Counted from the first letter of the stretch, positions 47,935 through 59,125 are shown. The stretch is DNA of 64,000 nt from Druceiella hillmani (GCA_039881145.1 JAYKKI010000014.1:1903001-1967000); one strand, 5' to 3'. Translations and numbers: made by a program. Notes: generated from the sequence alone by a model not told the origin.

Positions 47935-49080
47935 TATTTCACTTTTGGAGGTTACACCTTAGGAATCGATTTAGAGTGTTAAAGAAAGGGTGACAGTTTT
48001 TAAGTTTCGATTTAGGAGGTAATCTCCGAAAATACTCATCCGATTTCACATATTCTTTCACCAATATTTAGAAAGGACCTTCAGGATGGACATTGGTTGT
48101 ATATTATCACGTTAAAAAAAATTCATGGGGTACAGTTTTGCAACGTACATCAAAGAAAAAAAACAGTCGAGCGAATGCGTTTTTTATGAACGCTGTCTTA
48201 ACGGTAAAATATATATCGATATTTATATTTACATAGAGTATTACCTATTTTATACATTCCAAGACAATAGTAATTAAAGAGTTAACTCCAATGGCGCGTC
48301 AGAGCTGACACGAACAATTCCTTTTTTTGCCTAATTTCTCGTATCAACTGGGACAGAAAGTGAAAGAACAATTCAAAATGGTTAAAAACTATTTTTTTGG
48401 AGTCTCAAACAAGATCTTTTTAGAGATATCGCTAAAAATAACTACAGACATTTTCTCCGAAATCGTTTGGGGTAGAGCATATTACATCCTATAGTCAACA
48501 TTAAAAAAAAATTGTATGGATATTTTTAGGGGGCAAACATATCATTACTTTATTCTTTATGCACAAAAGTAAACATTATTTTATTTCGTGTATTGTACGG
48601 ATATCAATTGTTAGTTAAAAATTTGCATGGATATGAAACTTTTTTTTCAGAATGATATACGAGTTAATTTTATATATTTTTGAAAATGTCAAAAATATAT
48701 ATCCACCATCCCTATATTTAACACTAAAGTGAAAATTATGAGAAAATGAAGTCGCTAAATAATATTGTCTAAATTTACCGAAACAATATACCCACAATTT
48801 TAAATTGCATAGCTAAATTCTCCACATTACACCGCTGTAAAATGTATGCTGGGCTATAATGTATATATTGTCACTAAATAGCGCCACTTCAATCCCGTGT
48901 GCAATAAATTATGTCTGTTAGTGTACTTAGTTTATCAAAATAATTACATTTTGTATGAAATCATAATTATCTGTAAATTAGCACTCTGTGTGAATAGGGC
49001 CAATTGTCAGTTAGGCAACGTGTAATGTATTGTCAATTATCAAATGTCAGATTAATTGTCATTAATGTAACTTTAAATGT
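47935..49080. other. AT-rich non-coding block
   Basis: No gene is recognised. The block is AT-rich with short poly-A/T runs. Confidence 0.5.
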
Positions 49081-49084
49081 AACT

Positions 49085-49400
49085 TTTGAAAAATGTAACT
49101 TTTATAAGTCTTTTTGAAAACAGGGAAACTCCTCACGGCTGGTGAGGGTTATTTTTGAAACTACTGATATAAAAATAATCAAAAACAGCGTTAGTAACAT
49201 CTTCAACTTCAAAAAAGGAGGAGGTTCTCAATTCGTCGGAATCTTTTTTTATGTATGTTCAGCGATAATTCTTTACCTAGTGGACCAATTTCATGATTAT
49301 TTTTTTTTATTTGAAAGAGGGTGCTATAGGTGTAATCCCATATAAATATGATGATGATCTGATGATGAGGTCCGGAAATGAACGATGTAATTCCTTAACG
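49085..49400 (+). repeat. Lepidopteran-type dispersed repeat (AAAAGGAGGAGGTTCTCAAT)
   Basis: The words CTCCTCACGGCTGGTGAGGG, then AAAAAAGGAGGAGGTTCTCA, ATTCGTCGGAATC, TTTATGTATGTTCAGCGATA, and TTATTTGAAAGAGGGTGC lie in the order known from an abundant moth and butterfly repeat ('CCGACTTCAAAAAGGAGGAGG'). A start-like AAAAAACCGACTATAAAGAA at about 49887 is probably a second, truncated copy. The 67-codon frame within it is not a gene. Confidence 0.6.
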
Positions 49401-49543
49401 AATGGCAGTAAATCACCAATCCAAAATATTTTCTACTGATAGTTTTTACTTTGCAAAATAACTGCACCAACGACCAGATCAGTGAGTTCTGAAGATGAAT
49501 AATGTAACTTCTTAACCGACGATAGTAAATCGAACGTGATTCA

Positions 49544-49561
49544 ATATATATATATATATAT

Positions 49562-49612
<51 letters not shown>
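49544..49612. repeat. (TA)n microsatellite
   Basis: TA runs with one GG interruption at about 49563. Confidence 0.95.
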
Positions 49613-49614
<2 letters not shown>

Positions 49615-50310
49615 ACTAGTTAGTTGTTATTTTAGTTATTCCTTTGTAAAATCTGATTTTGTACTTCGGACATACTTCGGGAGAAACGAACTCCTCAACG
49701 GCTAACAGCTACTATCATCGCTTCATTTCTATATGGTATTGATAATCAATTTTAGACAAAAAGGAATTTTTTTAGATACTAGCTTTTGCCTTAATAATTA
49801 TCCAATATTCTGAAAAAGAAAATAATTGTGATTATTAATATTAATATATTAATCACTGAAAATTCTAAAATAAAATATTTTTTAAAAAACCGACTATAAA
49901 GAAGTAGGAATTACAAAGTAAGAAATAACTAACTCAAAATAGGTACCTACTTATTTGCAATAAATAACTAAGTTACTTATTTTTAAGTTACATAATTTTG
50001 GAAATATTCACCAAGTTTTTGAAGCCTATGAAAAATATAGAAAATATATATTTACATTATGAATAAAATATAATCATATAGTTAAATAGTTTAATAAAAA
50101 TTCTACGTACCCTTAAATGTTTGTTAGAACCTAAATGTGTGTGAAACCCTTGCATTGAGAATTCTAGTTCTCGTCGAGCAGGTTTTTTGGTCTCATTTCC
50201 ACTTGTCAAGTACCGTACTATGCAATATGGTTTATTTGAAATATTCAAACTTACTCGAAGTTATTATTCAGCTGTGTACAAACAAAAATTAGTTCTAAAC
50301 AAATAAGAGT
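49613..50310. other. AT-rich non-coding block
   Basis: No gene is recognised apart from the probable repeat end near 49887. Confidence 0.5.
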
Positions 50311-50620
50311 AATTCAGGTTCACGTCGCAGCCGCAGCGCATTTTCGGTCGAAGGTGATAGCCGTACTCAGCTGAGATCCTGTAAAACTTCCACTTTATTC
50401 GACCAACTTCTTATATGACCGATAAATTTCCAAGTCACCTTTGCAGCTTGCGGCCAGGCCAGGACTTGGCGAAACTTTTCTCGCTCGGCGGCGCGAAAGT
50501 CGGTGGACGATGTGGCCTTTGTGCGACGTTTCATTTATCAGCAACAGATAAATAACTAGCTCGCCGGAATTGCACTCTGGTGTGGCTTGATTAATGGAAG
50601 CGAATGCCCAAAATGCAAGT
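50311..50620. other. GC-rich island with GATA-like words
   Basis: Contains CGTCGCAGCCGCAGCGC, GCTTGCGGCCAGGCCAGG, CTCGCTCGGCGGCGCG, then TTCATTTATCAGCAACAGATAA and GGCTTGATTAATGG (GATA- and homeodomain-like cores; spaced words, not one site). The 114-codon minus-strand frame (50395-50739) shows no recognisable domain. Candidate enhancer-like element. Confidence 0.4.
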
Positions 50621-50700
50621 GGAATTTTATATTTTTGAAGTGTGGACGCCATATTTGTTCTTTGTCTGATATTTAAGAAAGTCAGTACCAATAATGTGGT

Positions 50701-50720
50701 CGTAGTTTCATTTAATTGTG
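50701..50720. repeat. Solo end fragment of the fold-back family
   Basis: CGTAGTTTCATTTAATTGTG is identical to the terminal 20 bp of the right arm in copy B. No other part of the element is next to it. It may be a nearly complete deletion or a chance match. Confidence 0.35.
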
Positions 50721-50739
50721 AACACTGTGATTCTTCCAA

Positions 50740-51660
50740 ATTATTTTTTTTGAAATTTTAGGATCGATGCTATGCAAGGCTCAAGACTGAATTGAAAATA
50801 AAGATTTGTGATTTATTTATTTTAGTTAATTTTCTGCGTACATTTGTTTTTATTAAGTTTTATGTCTGTTTTACAATTTATCTATGTATGTTTATGTTCA
50901 TAGAATTTTATGAAACCTAGCAGTTTTTCTCGCCGTCTCTTAAAATTACGTCCGTAAAACTTGCTGGGGTTAACATCCTAATCCACTGAAGTCGTAACTT
51001 TATGTTACGTGATTCAGTTAACTACGATGTCTAACTCAGTTCGACATTAATCAAAATTATATATTTCAGTTATCATTCTAATCTACGAATAAAATATACT
51101 GGAGCAACTATTTAATCAGGTATTACACAGGTTTGTTAGATATAAGTTTTACTAAAGGAGAATGCTCTATTTTACGAAACATATAAAGAATTGTTATTTA
51201 CTTCTATTTAATACTTTTCCCTTTTTGTTCGGTCTTAGAACTTTTCTGGAGTAAAAAACTCATATAAATATTTAATACGATGGGTACAAATAGATTCATT
51301 GCTCCAAGAAAAAAAATGTTTTCTCTATGCCATAATGGGAAAGTAAAGTTGGTTAGAGACAATTATATATCACATGTTATCAACACTTGAAGTTAATTTT
51401 TAGTATTTGAAGCTGGTATCGATACTATTTAAATATTTGCATACATAAACATACACATACATAAAGTATCGAATATCAACTTGTATCAAATATAAATGCT
51501 ATGGATATTTCAAAGAAATGTTAGGAAATAAAACAAATTATCATTTGTATCTATAAATAAGAATAAATTATAGGTTTTGAAAAACTATATAAAAAGCCAA
51601 AAAAGGAGTCAGTTGAAGAATTTATAAAGAACTTTCAAAAATGCCTGTTCAATTAACCCT
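50740..51660. other. AT-rich non-coding block
   Basis: No gene or notable repeat is recognised. Confidence 0.5.
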
Positions 51661-51670
51661 ACTAAAAATA

Positions 51671-51898
51671 TTGAATATGCGCCAAATGCGTTAATTTTGT
51701 AGAAATTTGTTATTTACAATTAAATGAAACTACGTGATATAGTCAAGCTTTTTGCTAATTGCTCACCTGAAGATGTTGTAATACAACGAAACCTAAATCG
51801 TGGTAAAGAACTTAAAGAAAATATAAATAACACTACATCACGTAGTTTCGTTTAATTGTGAAAAATGAATTTCCACAAAATTGACGCAAAATATATTA
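51671..51898. mobile_element. Fold-back hammerhead element, copy D
   Basis: This copy keeps long outer ends on both sides: TTGAATATGCGCCAAATGCG at the left and ACGCAAAATATATTAA at the right. Most of the left-arm ribozyme region is deleted. The right arm has the plus-strand hammerhead-like motif with two mutated stem III bases. I could not find a 12-bp flanking duplication, so its insertion history differs or the flank has decayed. Confidence 0.75.
51763..51803 (+). ncRNA. Degraded hammerhead-like motif, copy D
   Basis: CUGAAGA, the GUUGU-AAU-ACAAC hairpin and GAAA are intact. Stem III reads CC-UA-AA in place of CC-UA-GG, so it cannot pair. Stem I retains CAC/GUG. Probably inactive. Confidence 0.5.
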
Positions 51899-51899
51899 A

Positions 51900-52540
51900 A
51901 ATTTTATATATAAATAATATAGCCTTTGTCTTGTTTCTTATCTCATTATTAATAAATTATTATTTCTAATAGGTGATGATAATATAGAACAATTTGTCTG
52001 TTTACTTTGCAGAAAGTTTTTTCCCTTTTGTTACACAATACTTTTGGACTTCAAAAGTCTGCTTCATGAAAATGGTTAATCTCTAGTTGGTAATAAGTTT
52101 TTTTTTTAATTGGGAAACAAAGGTTTGGTTTTTTCCTGAATTTATTAATTGTATTTATTACCACATATTTTCTATCACATTTTTTAATTTGATAAGTTAC
52201 TTAATATTAATAAAATAAAACATGTATATTTTTATATAAGGAAATATATTAAAGAAAAGATATAACTATTTAAAATAGACTATATAATTAAGTGACAAAA
52301 AACTTCATTAAGCTATCTATAAGCTATTTCAATACGCTTGGGATCCACATTTTAGTACTTGAGCTCGAGTTACAAATAAATGTTCTGAGACCAAACATCG
52401 ATTTTCCAATTAATCGACATCATACACTGTCTTTACTACAACTCTATTTAGACACCATTATATGTATTCATAACCATAGATAAATTTACGGTCATACACC
52501 TAAAAGGTCAGAACACCTCATTTACAGTTTCACCCACCCT
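51900..52540. other. AT-rich non-coding block
   Basis: No gene is recognised. The plus-strand frame 52292-52483 lacks a known domain. Confidence 0.5.
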
Positions 52541-52545
52541 TCATA

Positions 52546-52637
52546 TGCATATTGGAGTAATAATCATGGCATGTTGGAGATATATCATGGCATATTGGAG
52601 TAATAATCATGGCATATTGGAGTAAAAATCATGGCAC
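52546..52637. repeat. Imperfect tandem repeat, about 22-bp unit, 4 copies
   Basis: CATATTGGAGTAATAATCATGG recurs with variants, including one unit with ATGTTGGAGATATATCATGG. It shares AATAATCATGGCA with the array at 57.1 kb. Confidence 0.85.
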
Positions 52638-52815
52638 AGTTTTATGCTTATATAATAACAATCGATTAAATTTGTTTACAAATTTGGGTTACACGTATTA
52701 GAAAAAAATTGTTGTTGTAATGAAAAGAAATAATAAATATCTAAACAAATTTAATTTTAGGTCCGATAAATCATTTTTACTCTTAATGAAAGAATATCTC
52801 ACGGACATATTGATA

Positions 52816-52869
52816 TTTTATTGATCATGATGTCATGTCAAAGCAAACATGACATCATGATCAATAAAA
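52816..52869. repeat. Perfect 23-bp hairpin
   Basis: TTTTATTGATCATGATGTCA TGT, loop CAAAGCAA, then the exact reverse complement. Stable stem-loop with an 8-nt loop; no recognised function. Confidence 0.9.
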
Positions 52870-53439
52870 ATTGATGTCTAGACGAAAAATATTAAACGTT
52901 TTAAATTGATTACTGCTATCGCCATAAATAAATATGACAAAAGAAAAGTAAATATGACAAAAAAAAACCTTTGAACTGGATGGCATAGGAACTGATTACA
53001 TTATGAGCAGTTTCCTATAGTCACTCATATTTTCCTACGTCTACGGCTTAACGTTCGCTTGTAATTAGGGATAAAAAATGTTTTTTCAACATATATACAG
53101 ACAAAAATTCTAAAGGAAAATGTTTTCCGGGTTCTATTAACATTCTATGCGCCAAATCAATAACTTTTTTTAAATATTTTCAGTGTACAGAATTCACTCT
53201 GTTAAAATTTTATTATATGTATAGATTATAATTAAGATTATGTTATATGCCGCTAGGTTATATTATCATGAGATTCAGATAATTATTACTTCAAAGCTGC
53301 AAAGGAGAAAGCCCAGTTTGTATGGAGTATTTGGCCTAATTATGAACACGAATGACTAATATATCATATTTCAGAGTGTGTATATACAAATCAAAATTGA
53401 TGAGTCTTGGCTCAGTGAAAGACATAAACATCAGTCAAG
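52870..53439. other. AT-rich non-coding block
   Basis: No gene is recognised. Confidence 0.5.
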
Positions 53440-53451
53440 ACATAAATTTGT
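53440..53451. repeat. Target-site duplication, left of copy E
   Basis: ACATAAATTTGT, identical to 53681-53692. Confidence 0.75.
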
Positions 53452-53680
53452 TGAATATATATGGCGTTAATTTTGTATAAATTCATTATAAGTTAATTTT
53501 CCAAAACTAAATGAAACTATCATTTAGGAATGACAACATCGTCAGGCGGGCAATTTGTAATGATTACAAATTGCCCATTAAACATGTTTAATACAACGAA
53601 ACCTGGATCGAGGTAAAGAATCAAAATAAAGTAGAAATAATGCTATATCACGTAGTTTAATTTAGTCGCGAAAAATTAAA
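53452..53680. mobile_element. Fold-back hammerhead element, copy E (229 bp)
   Basis: A diverged copy with recognisable outer left end (TGAATATATATGGCGTTAAT) and right half (AATACAACGAAACCTGGATC). The hammerhead-like motifs are broken on both strands. The centre is occupied by a separate perfect hairpin, GGGCAATTTGTAAT-G-ATTACAAATTGCCC (53548-53576). Perfect 12-bp repeats ACATAAATTTGT flank the element. Confidence 0.75.
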
Positions 53681-53692
53681 ACATAAATTTGT
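53681..53692. repeat. Target-site duplication, right of copy E
   Basis: ACATAAATTTGT, identical to 53440-53451. Confidence 0.75.
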
Positions 53693-53883
53693 GTGAGTTA
53701 GAGGTTTATATTAGTTGACAAATGTTATTACGAGGAATATTCAAATCATATTGTGAACGATTAAATTTTTAATATTATACTTTCAAATTCCAATCACAAA
53801 AATATCCCTTTTTTATTAATTTCACTCTAAATGCTAATTCTTTTTCATCAATTACTCAATCTTTGCCATACTTGGCATAATAC

Positions 53884-53886
<3 letters not shown>

Positions 53887-53963
<77 letters not shown>
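53887..53963. repeat. (TA)n microsatellite
   Basis: TA runs with AATA and TGTA interruptions. Confidence 0.95.
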
Positions 53964-54295
53964 AGTCATAAATTTATCTACTGCTAAGAAAATAGGGGGT
54001 GTTGCACTGGAACAAAGCTAGCGTTTTACTATCTTGTTTAATTAATTTACTTATTGTATTTATTTTTGTTTATCTATTTCTTAGAAGAAAACAAATTCGA
54101 TTTATATATTGCTCTGAAAAGTAATACATGTGCAGGTATCATAAAGTGATTTTAAAGTATAATACAAAAAGAAAGTAGTTCAATTTATTCTATAAAATTA
54201 AAAATAATAATTCTTAGACTTATCAGATAATTTCATAATCGCACAATTGAAGATAATATGTAGTATACAGAGGAAAGGATGAGGAAAAATTATTT

Positions 54296-54650
54296 TCGGA
54301 AATAAAAAATGTTGAAAACTTAATATTGGGTATTCCTCTTTAAATAAAATGAAAAACATTTTTTTTTTAATTTTGAAAAATCGTAATGTTTCGATATAGA
54401 ATAAGAAGACATCTCTTCAAATTACAAACCAGAAGATGTTGTCGTACAACGAAACCTAAGTCGTGGTTAATAATTTAATTAAAATAGATATAATACTTAT
54501 TTAGATGTGAATAAAAATTAAACGATATATTGATATCGAATAGATTGATATTGGATGTTCCTCTTTTATTGTGGGAAAAATTATTTTAAAAATAAAAATC
54601 TTCATGACTTGATGTTGGATATCGCTCTTTCAATAAAATAACTTAACAAA
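54296..54650. repeat. Degenerate repeat of about 45 bp, three copies, around copy F
   Basis: A motif like GATATTGGATATTCCTCTTT with a preceding AAATAAAAATnTT appears near 54300-54350, 54545-54580 and 54590-54645. Copy F of the fold-back family lies between the first and second. Confidence 0.5.
54425..54520 (+). mobile_element. Fold-back hammerhead element, copy F (half element)
   Basis: Only one arm is recognisable: CCAGAAGATGTTGTCGTACA, ACGAAACCTAAGTCGTGGTT, then a decayed tail ending near AGATGTGAATAAAAA. The core box CUGAAGA is changed to CAGAAGA, and stem III to CC-UA-AG, so the motif (54429-54466) is probably inactive. No left arm and no target-site duplication are visible. Confidence 0.55.
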
Positions 54651-54980
54651 CTTATTACCTAAAACAAATAATGGATAATAGATTGTATAATACTTTCCAT
54701 AGTTTTGTACAGAGATGTTCATCTAACAATGAAAATCTTATCAAAAATGAAAATTACATTTTCAATTGATTAAAAAAAAATTGAGATATACGAAAAACTT
54801 AAAGTGGAAATTACAACAAACAATAGTCAAATCTAAACAAATACACTTATCAGTTAGTCAAATAAAAAAATGCATCAAAATTGATATTAATAATATAAAA
54901 AATTACTAAACTTCTGAAATTAAGAGCTTTCAACTGACTTGACTATAGAAACAAAATTTATGACTAGAGTCAGCTGTTAA
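54651..54980. other. AT-rich spacer
   Basis: No gene or repeat is recognised. Confidence 0.45.
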
Positions 54981-54982
54981 CA

Positions 54983-55735
54983 TGTATAGTTAAATATTTT
55001 CAAATATTTAGATAAGAAGAAAAGGATGTGAATTAAGTATCCCACATTTTTTAAAAACTTAAATATAACGTGGAGTATAATTTAAATTAGCTCGTATTAT
55101 GAGAAATAAATATCATTTTTTTTAATAATTTTAAATAGCATATTTAAAAAAGATATATTATAAAATATGCAAGAACCTGTATAGTTAAATACTTTCAAAT
55201 ATTTAAATAAGAAGAAAAAGATGTGAATTAAATATCCTAAATTTTTTTCAAATTTAAATATAACGTTGGGGTATAATTTAAAACAGCCCGTGTTGTGAGA
55301 AATAAATACCATTTTTTATAATTTCAAATAGCATGCTTAATAAAAGATATATTTTAAAATATGCAAAAACACGTATAGTTAAATATTTTTGAATATTTAG
55401 ATAAGAAGAAAAAATGTGAATTAAGTATCCCACATTTTTCAAAAATTTAAATGTAACGTGGGGTATAATTTAAAACAACCGTATTGTGAGAAATAAAAAT
55501 CATTTTTTTATAATTTTAAATAGCATACTTAAAAACGTATATTTTAAAATACACAAAAACTCGCGTATTTAAATACTGTCAAATATTTAGAAAAAAAGAA
55601 CCAGATGAGAATTAAGAATCTCACATTTTTATAAATTTAAATATAACGTAAGGTATAATTTAAATTAGCTCGTGTTATGAGAAATAAAAACCATTTTTTT
55701 ATAATATGAAAAAACCGAGCATTTCCCCAACTTTT
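54983..55735. repeat. 194-bp satellite-like tandem array, four units
   Basis: Units begin GTATAGTTAAATATTTTCAA or variants at 54983, 55179, 55373 and 55565 (spacing 196, 194, 192). Each contains GAATTAAGTATCCCACATTT, ATATAACGTGG and TATAATTTTAAATAGCAT. The fourth unit ends with CCGAGCATTTCCCCAAC, a tail also found in diverged form at the stray copy near 58 kb. The 71-codon minus-strand frame here is not coding. Confidence 0.9.
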
Positions 55736-55739
55736 ATTT

Positions 55740-56515
55740 CCGAAACTATTGAAAAAGTCATGAAAGAAACAGAGTTACCAGAATCTGATTAAAAGATTAG
55801 AAGCAAACTGTATCTAATATATTATGTCGTAAAGTTTTTAAGATACATTCTATATTTTTACACACGTGTACCAGATAGTATAATTAAGTGATACAAAATC
55901 AGTATTTTTAAATAGACTCAAAGAAATACTACGTACTCGTAAATGTCTATTAGTACTTAAATTTGTACAGGACACTTCTACTATGAGTTCTACTCGTAAT
56001 TGATAGATTTGTTTAAATATAGGCCAATACTCAAATATAAAACTATATAATATACATTTATCATATCGAGCATGACATATAGGAGAACGACACTTTCATA
56101 ATGAAAACTCGACTCAAACTTTTTCAGTTGTATTTTTCTATTCGTCCAATTTTTTCAGTTTTATTTTTCCAATCGTGTCATTCACTTGCATGAATTAATA
56201 ATTAGATAAATTAATAACGAGTTATTGAGGCAGAGTCTCGAATTTTCCTATAAAAATTTTTCCTCTTAGAGAGTAAAAATACTTAAATTTAGAAAACAAG
56301 ATTTTCAGTTTAAAGTTCTCGTATCGATTATACGTGCTACGTTTTCGTAGCACTTCCATGCTACGAATAACACAACAGACACCAACCATTCCGACTGACA
56401 AATATTCAGTGAATAGCACAGTGAACCAGGTAAATCGAGTTTAATTCGGTAAGTTTATGATGAATGCCCGTGTATTAAGGTTAGCTAATAAAACAAATAA
56501 CTTGTAGGGAATATC
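55740..56515. other. AT-rich non-coding block
   Basis: No gene is recognised. The 65-codon minus-strand frame at 56222-56419 has no recognised domain. Confidence 0.5.
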
Positions 56516-56640
56516 TCATTTATAACGGCGATTACCGCAAGGCGGCGCCGTTTCGTTCTCGCGGGACTGGCTGCTCACGGATCCGTAGCTTCTGCGTTCC
56601 GATGATATATTTCATGGCGGTTAAACATTGCCTATTTAAT
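56516..56640. other. Small GC-rich island
   Basis: Contains ACCGCAAGGCGGCGCCG, TTCTCGCGGGACTGGC and TCCGTAGCTTCTGCG. No coding signal is recognised. Confidence 0.3.
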
Positions 56641-57085
56641 ATGAGGCTGTATTTATTTACACAGAGTTTGTAGTCTTGGATCGTCTACAATTTTGTATGT
56701 ACTGGTTGTGTTAGCATATTTCATTGTTATTGCAAAATGTTTCTGATCATTTTTCAACTTTATTCTAGTTCTAACCTGTCCCGGGATAGGTGCTGGTGTA
56801 AATTCAATTTATTTCTCAATATAATTAGTACGCCGATATTCATTACTTCCCAGTGTAAACAATTAATAATAATGCTCTACAAAATAATAGATCAAATTTA
56901 ACAATAAAAATAGATATAATAACAATTCAATAAGATGAAATGGCAACAATAGTTGAATAACATAAATAATAATTTACATAATAATTATAAAGAAAGTACA
57001 GGTATTGAAATTAAAGAAATTGTATTGAATACTTTTACGTCTGTTGTAAATGACAGATATAATTTGAGATCGAAAATAGGAAAAT
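56641..57085. other. AT-rich non-coding block
   Basis: No gene is recognised. Confidence 0.45.
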
Positions 57086-57229
57086 GTTAAAAATAATCAT
57101 GGCAATGAATGTTAAAAATAATCATGGCAATGAATGTTAAAAATAATCATGGCAATGAATGTTAAAAATAATCATGGCAATGAATGTTAAAAATAATCAT
57201 GGCAATGAATGTTAAAAATAATCATGGCA
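57086..57229. repeat. Tandem repeat, 25-bp unit, 5.8 copies
   Basis: GTTAAAAATAATCATGGCAA TGAAT is repeated essentially without change, ending in a partial unit followed by TGGCAAG. The low divergence implies recent expansion. Confidence 0.95.
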
Positions 57230-57339
57230 TGGCAAGAATACGGGAATTCAATGTTGACATTAATTAATTATTTTTCATTAAGGGATTGACCCTTAAGCAA
57301 TATTCTAAACATAGACAACTTGTATTGGGATGATGAACT

Positions 57340-57540
57340 AGCGAAAATGCCGTCACAACGGAACTACTTGTCGCAATCATCAGAAAGTCGAACGCGAACC
57401 GCGACCGCGACCAATATCAATACGAGCTCTAAGAAGGTGAAAGAGCGTAGAGCCGCGGGTCGATCTCCCATGCGCACGTAATTGACTTGACGCACAATGT
57501 GTGAACAATCGTATCGATCATGACAGATAATGTACAGCGC
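57340..57540. other. Small GC-rich island
   Basis: Contains GTCGAACGCGAACCGCGACC, GAGCGTAGAGCCGCGGGTCG and CCATGCGCACGTAATTG. Minus-strand frames are unrecognised. Candidate conserved element. Confidence 0.3.
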
Positions 57541-57821
57541 TATTGCTCCCAATAAAATACGCCTGCTGTGTAGTGTATTTTATTTAAACAGCAAAATTGC
57601 CTTAGTATATAATGCCGTAGCATACTATGCAATGTGCATATATACCGCCTTTGCACCAGTTCAATCATATCAGAATAAATAATGTAGTAAGGATTTGAGA
57701 TTGCAATAGCAAATTTTCTCAAAACTGGGTTCACGCATACACTTAAAATTTGGTATAGTACTACATAATATAGATATATAGTACTACATACGTATAAATA
57801 CATCTTACTAATTGTATTGGT

Positions 57822-58030
57822 TAACATTTTTAAATATTTAAATAAGGAGTAAAAGAGGTGAATTAAGTAATCAACATGTCGGTCTCAAATTTAAATATAA
57901 CGTGGATTTTAAAACAGCTTGTGTTACGAGGAATAAATAACCTTTTATTTATAATTTTAAATACCTAATTTAAAAAGATATTTTGAAGATACGCGAAAAC
58001 TAAGCATTCACCGATATAATGATTTTTTTT
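57822..58030. repeat. Stray copy of the 194-bp satellite unit
   Basis: TTTTTAAATATTTAAATAAG, GGTGAATTAAGTAATCAACATG, AATTTAAATATAACGTGG and CGCGAAAACTAAGCATTCACC follow the order of the 55-kb array units with about 80% likeness by eye (not computed). Words are separate; none is the full unit. Confidence 0.7.
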
Positions 58031-58099
58031 TCGAGTACTTAACTTCCGCCCTTCTATTCCGCCTTAATTTTTTTACTGCAATCTTTTTAAGAGTTATTT

Positions 58100-58265
58100 A
58101 TTGAGAAATGTGCAGGTTAATATGTTTTCTTACTGCACCAAAGCTTAAGTTTCTACCTTAAGTGGTGTCTAAGAATGATGGACGGACGTGAAAAGGAAGA
58201 GACGGATATGCGAGTGATCTTATAAGGGTTCCGTTTTTGCTTTTGAAGTAAGGAACCCTGAACAT
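58100..58265 (+). repeat. Dispersed repeat, GACGGAC/GGTTCCG ... GGAACCCT type
   Basis: AGGTTAATATG, CACCAAAGCTTAAGTTTC, GATGGACGGACG, GTGATCTTATAAGGGTTCCG and AAGGAACCCTGAAC: a moderately preserved copy of a repeat common in Lepidoptera. Confidence 0.7.
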
Positions 58266-58779
58266 CTATAAAGAGACCTCTGTAAAGTGTAAAAAATCAT
58301 TCAACATTCCATTAAAATTTTATGCTTAGCTCATTTAGTCCTTAAAAAAACTAATAAGGACAAATAGAATTCATTTTACCAAGGTATACATATTTAGGTA
58401 CTTATAAACGTTTAAAGGAACATAATATTTCTATTAAACTATTTATAAATATTAATTTTTCTTGTTGCCTACTACATCTTTAATAATTATTAAATTACGG
58501 TGTATATTGAAAAAATTACACGACTTTGTATAATCGTTATAATATTTCTACAATATTTGCGTGGGCTTCTAAAAACACCGACGTTTTTCATAATTCTATG
58601 TTGAGTAGTTTCTTAAATAAAGAAAGAAACATATTTTTCTGTCTAAAACTACCTAAAATTATGAAAAAGAATATTTTTGTGGTTTATATTTTCAACCCTT
58701 TAAAACGATACCCTACATTATATAAAGAATAAAAAAAATTGTGTTGGTTCACCCACCCTGTACAATTTCCATAGGAACA
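58266..58779. other. AT-rich spacer
   Basis: No gene is recognised. The 68-codon frame at 58526-58732 has no known domain. Confidence 0.45.
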
Positions 58780-58784
58780 TATTG

Positions 58785-58940
58785 AAGTATTAGCTATTGG
58801 AATATGTGCGAGGTTAATATGTTTTATTACGGTACCATATATCAAGGTTTTACGTGAAAATTGATTGTAACAGATAGCCAGACACGTAAAAGATCTTACA
58901 AACGTTCTGTTTTTCCTTTGGGGGTACGGAACCCTAAAAA
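58785..58940 (+). repeat. Dispersed repeat, second copy, 0.7 kb from the first
   Basis: GAGGTTAATATG, ATCAAGGTTTTACG, AGATCTTACAAACGTTCTG and GGGGTACGGAACCCTAAAAA: same order and strand as the copy at 58.1 kb. Confidence 0.7.
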
Positions 58941-59122
58941 TATTTACAGAAGTACATAGATATATGAATCAGATTGAAAACCAACACATTATTTAAATAA
59001 TATTAGAAACGAGAGTATTTTTTAGTGAAAAAAATATTGCATCCAAACGTTTATGAATTAGCCGGTAAGAGTCATCTGAAAGCTTTATACATGAAACATA
59101 CTTAACTATCAGATAAAATCAC

Positions 59123-59125
<3 letters not shown>

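Noticed and set aside
50395..50739. 114-codon minus-strand frame
   Set aside because: It lies in a GC-rich island, begins in an end-like fragment of the fold-back family and shows no domain.
52546..57229. CRISPR-like arrays at the 22-bp and 25-bp repeats
   Set aside because: They are contiguous tandem repeats without unique spacers, in a eukaryotic context.
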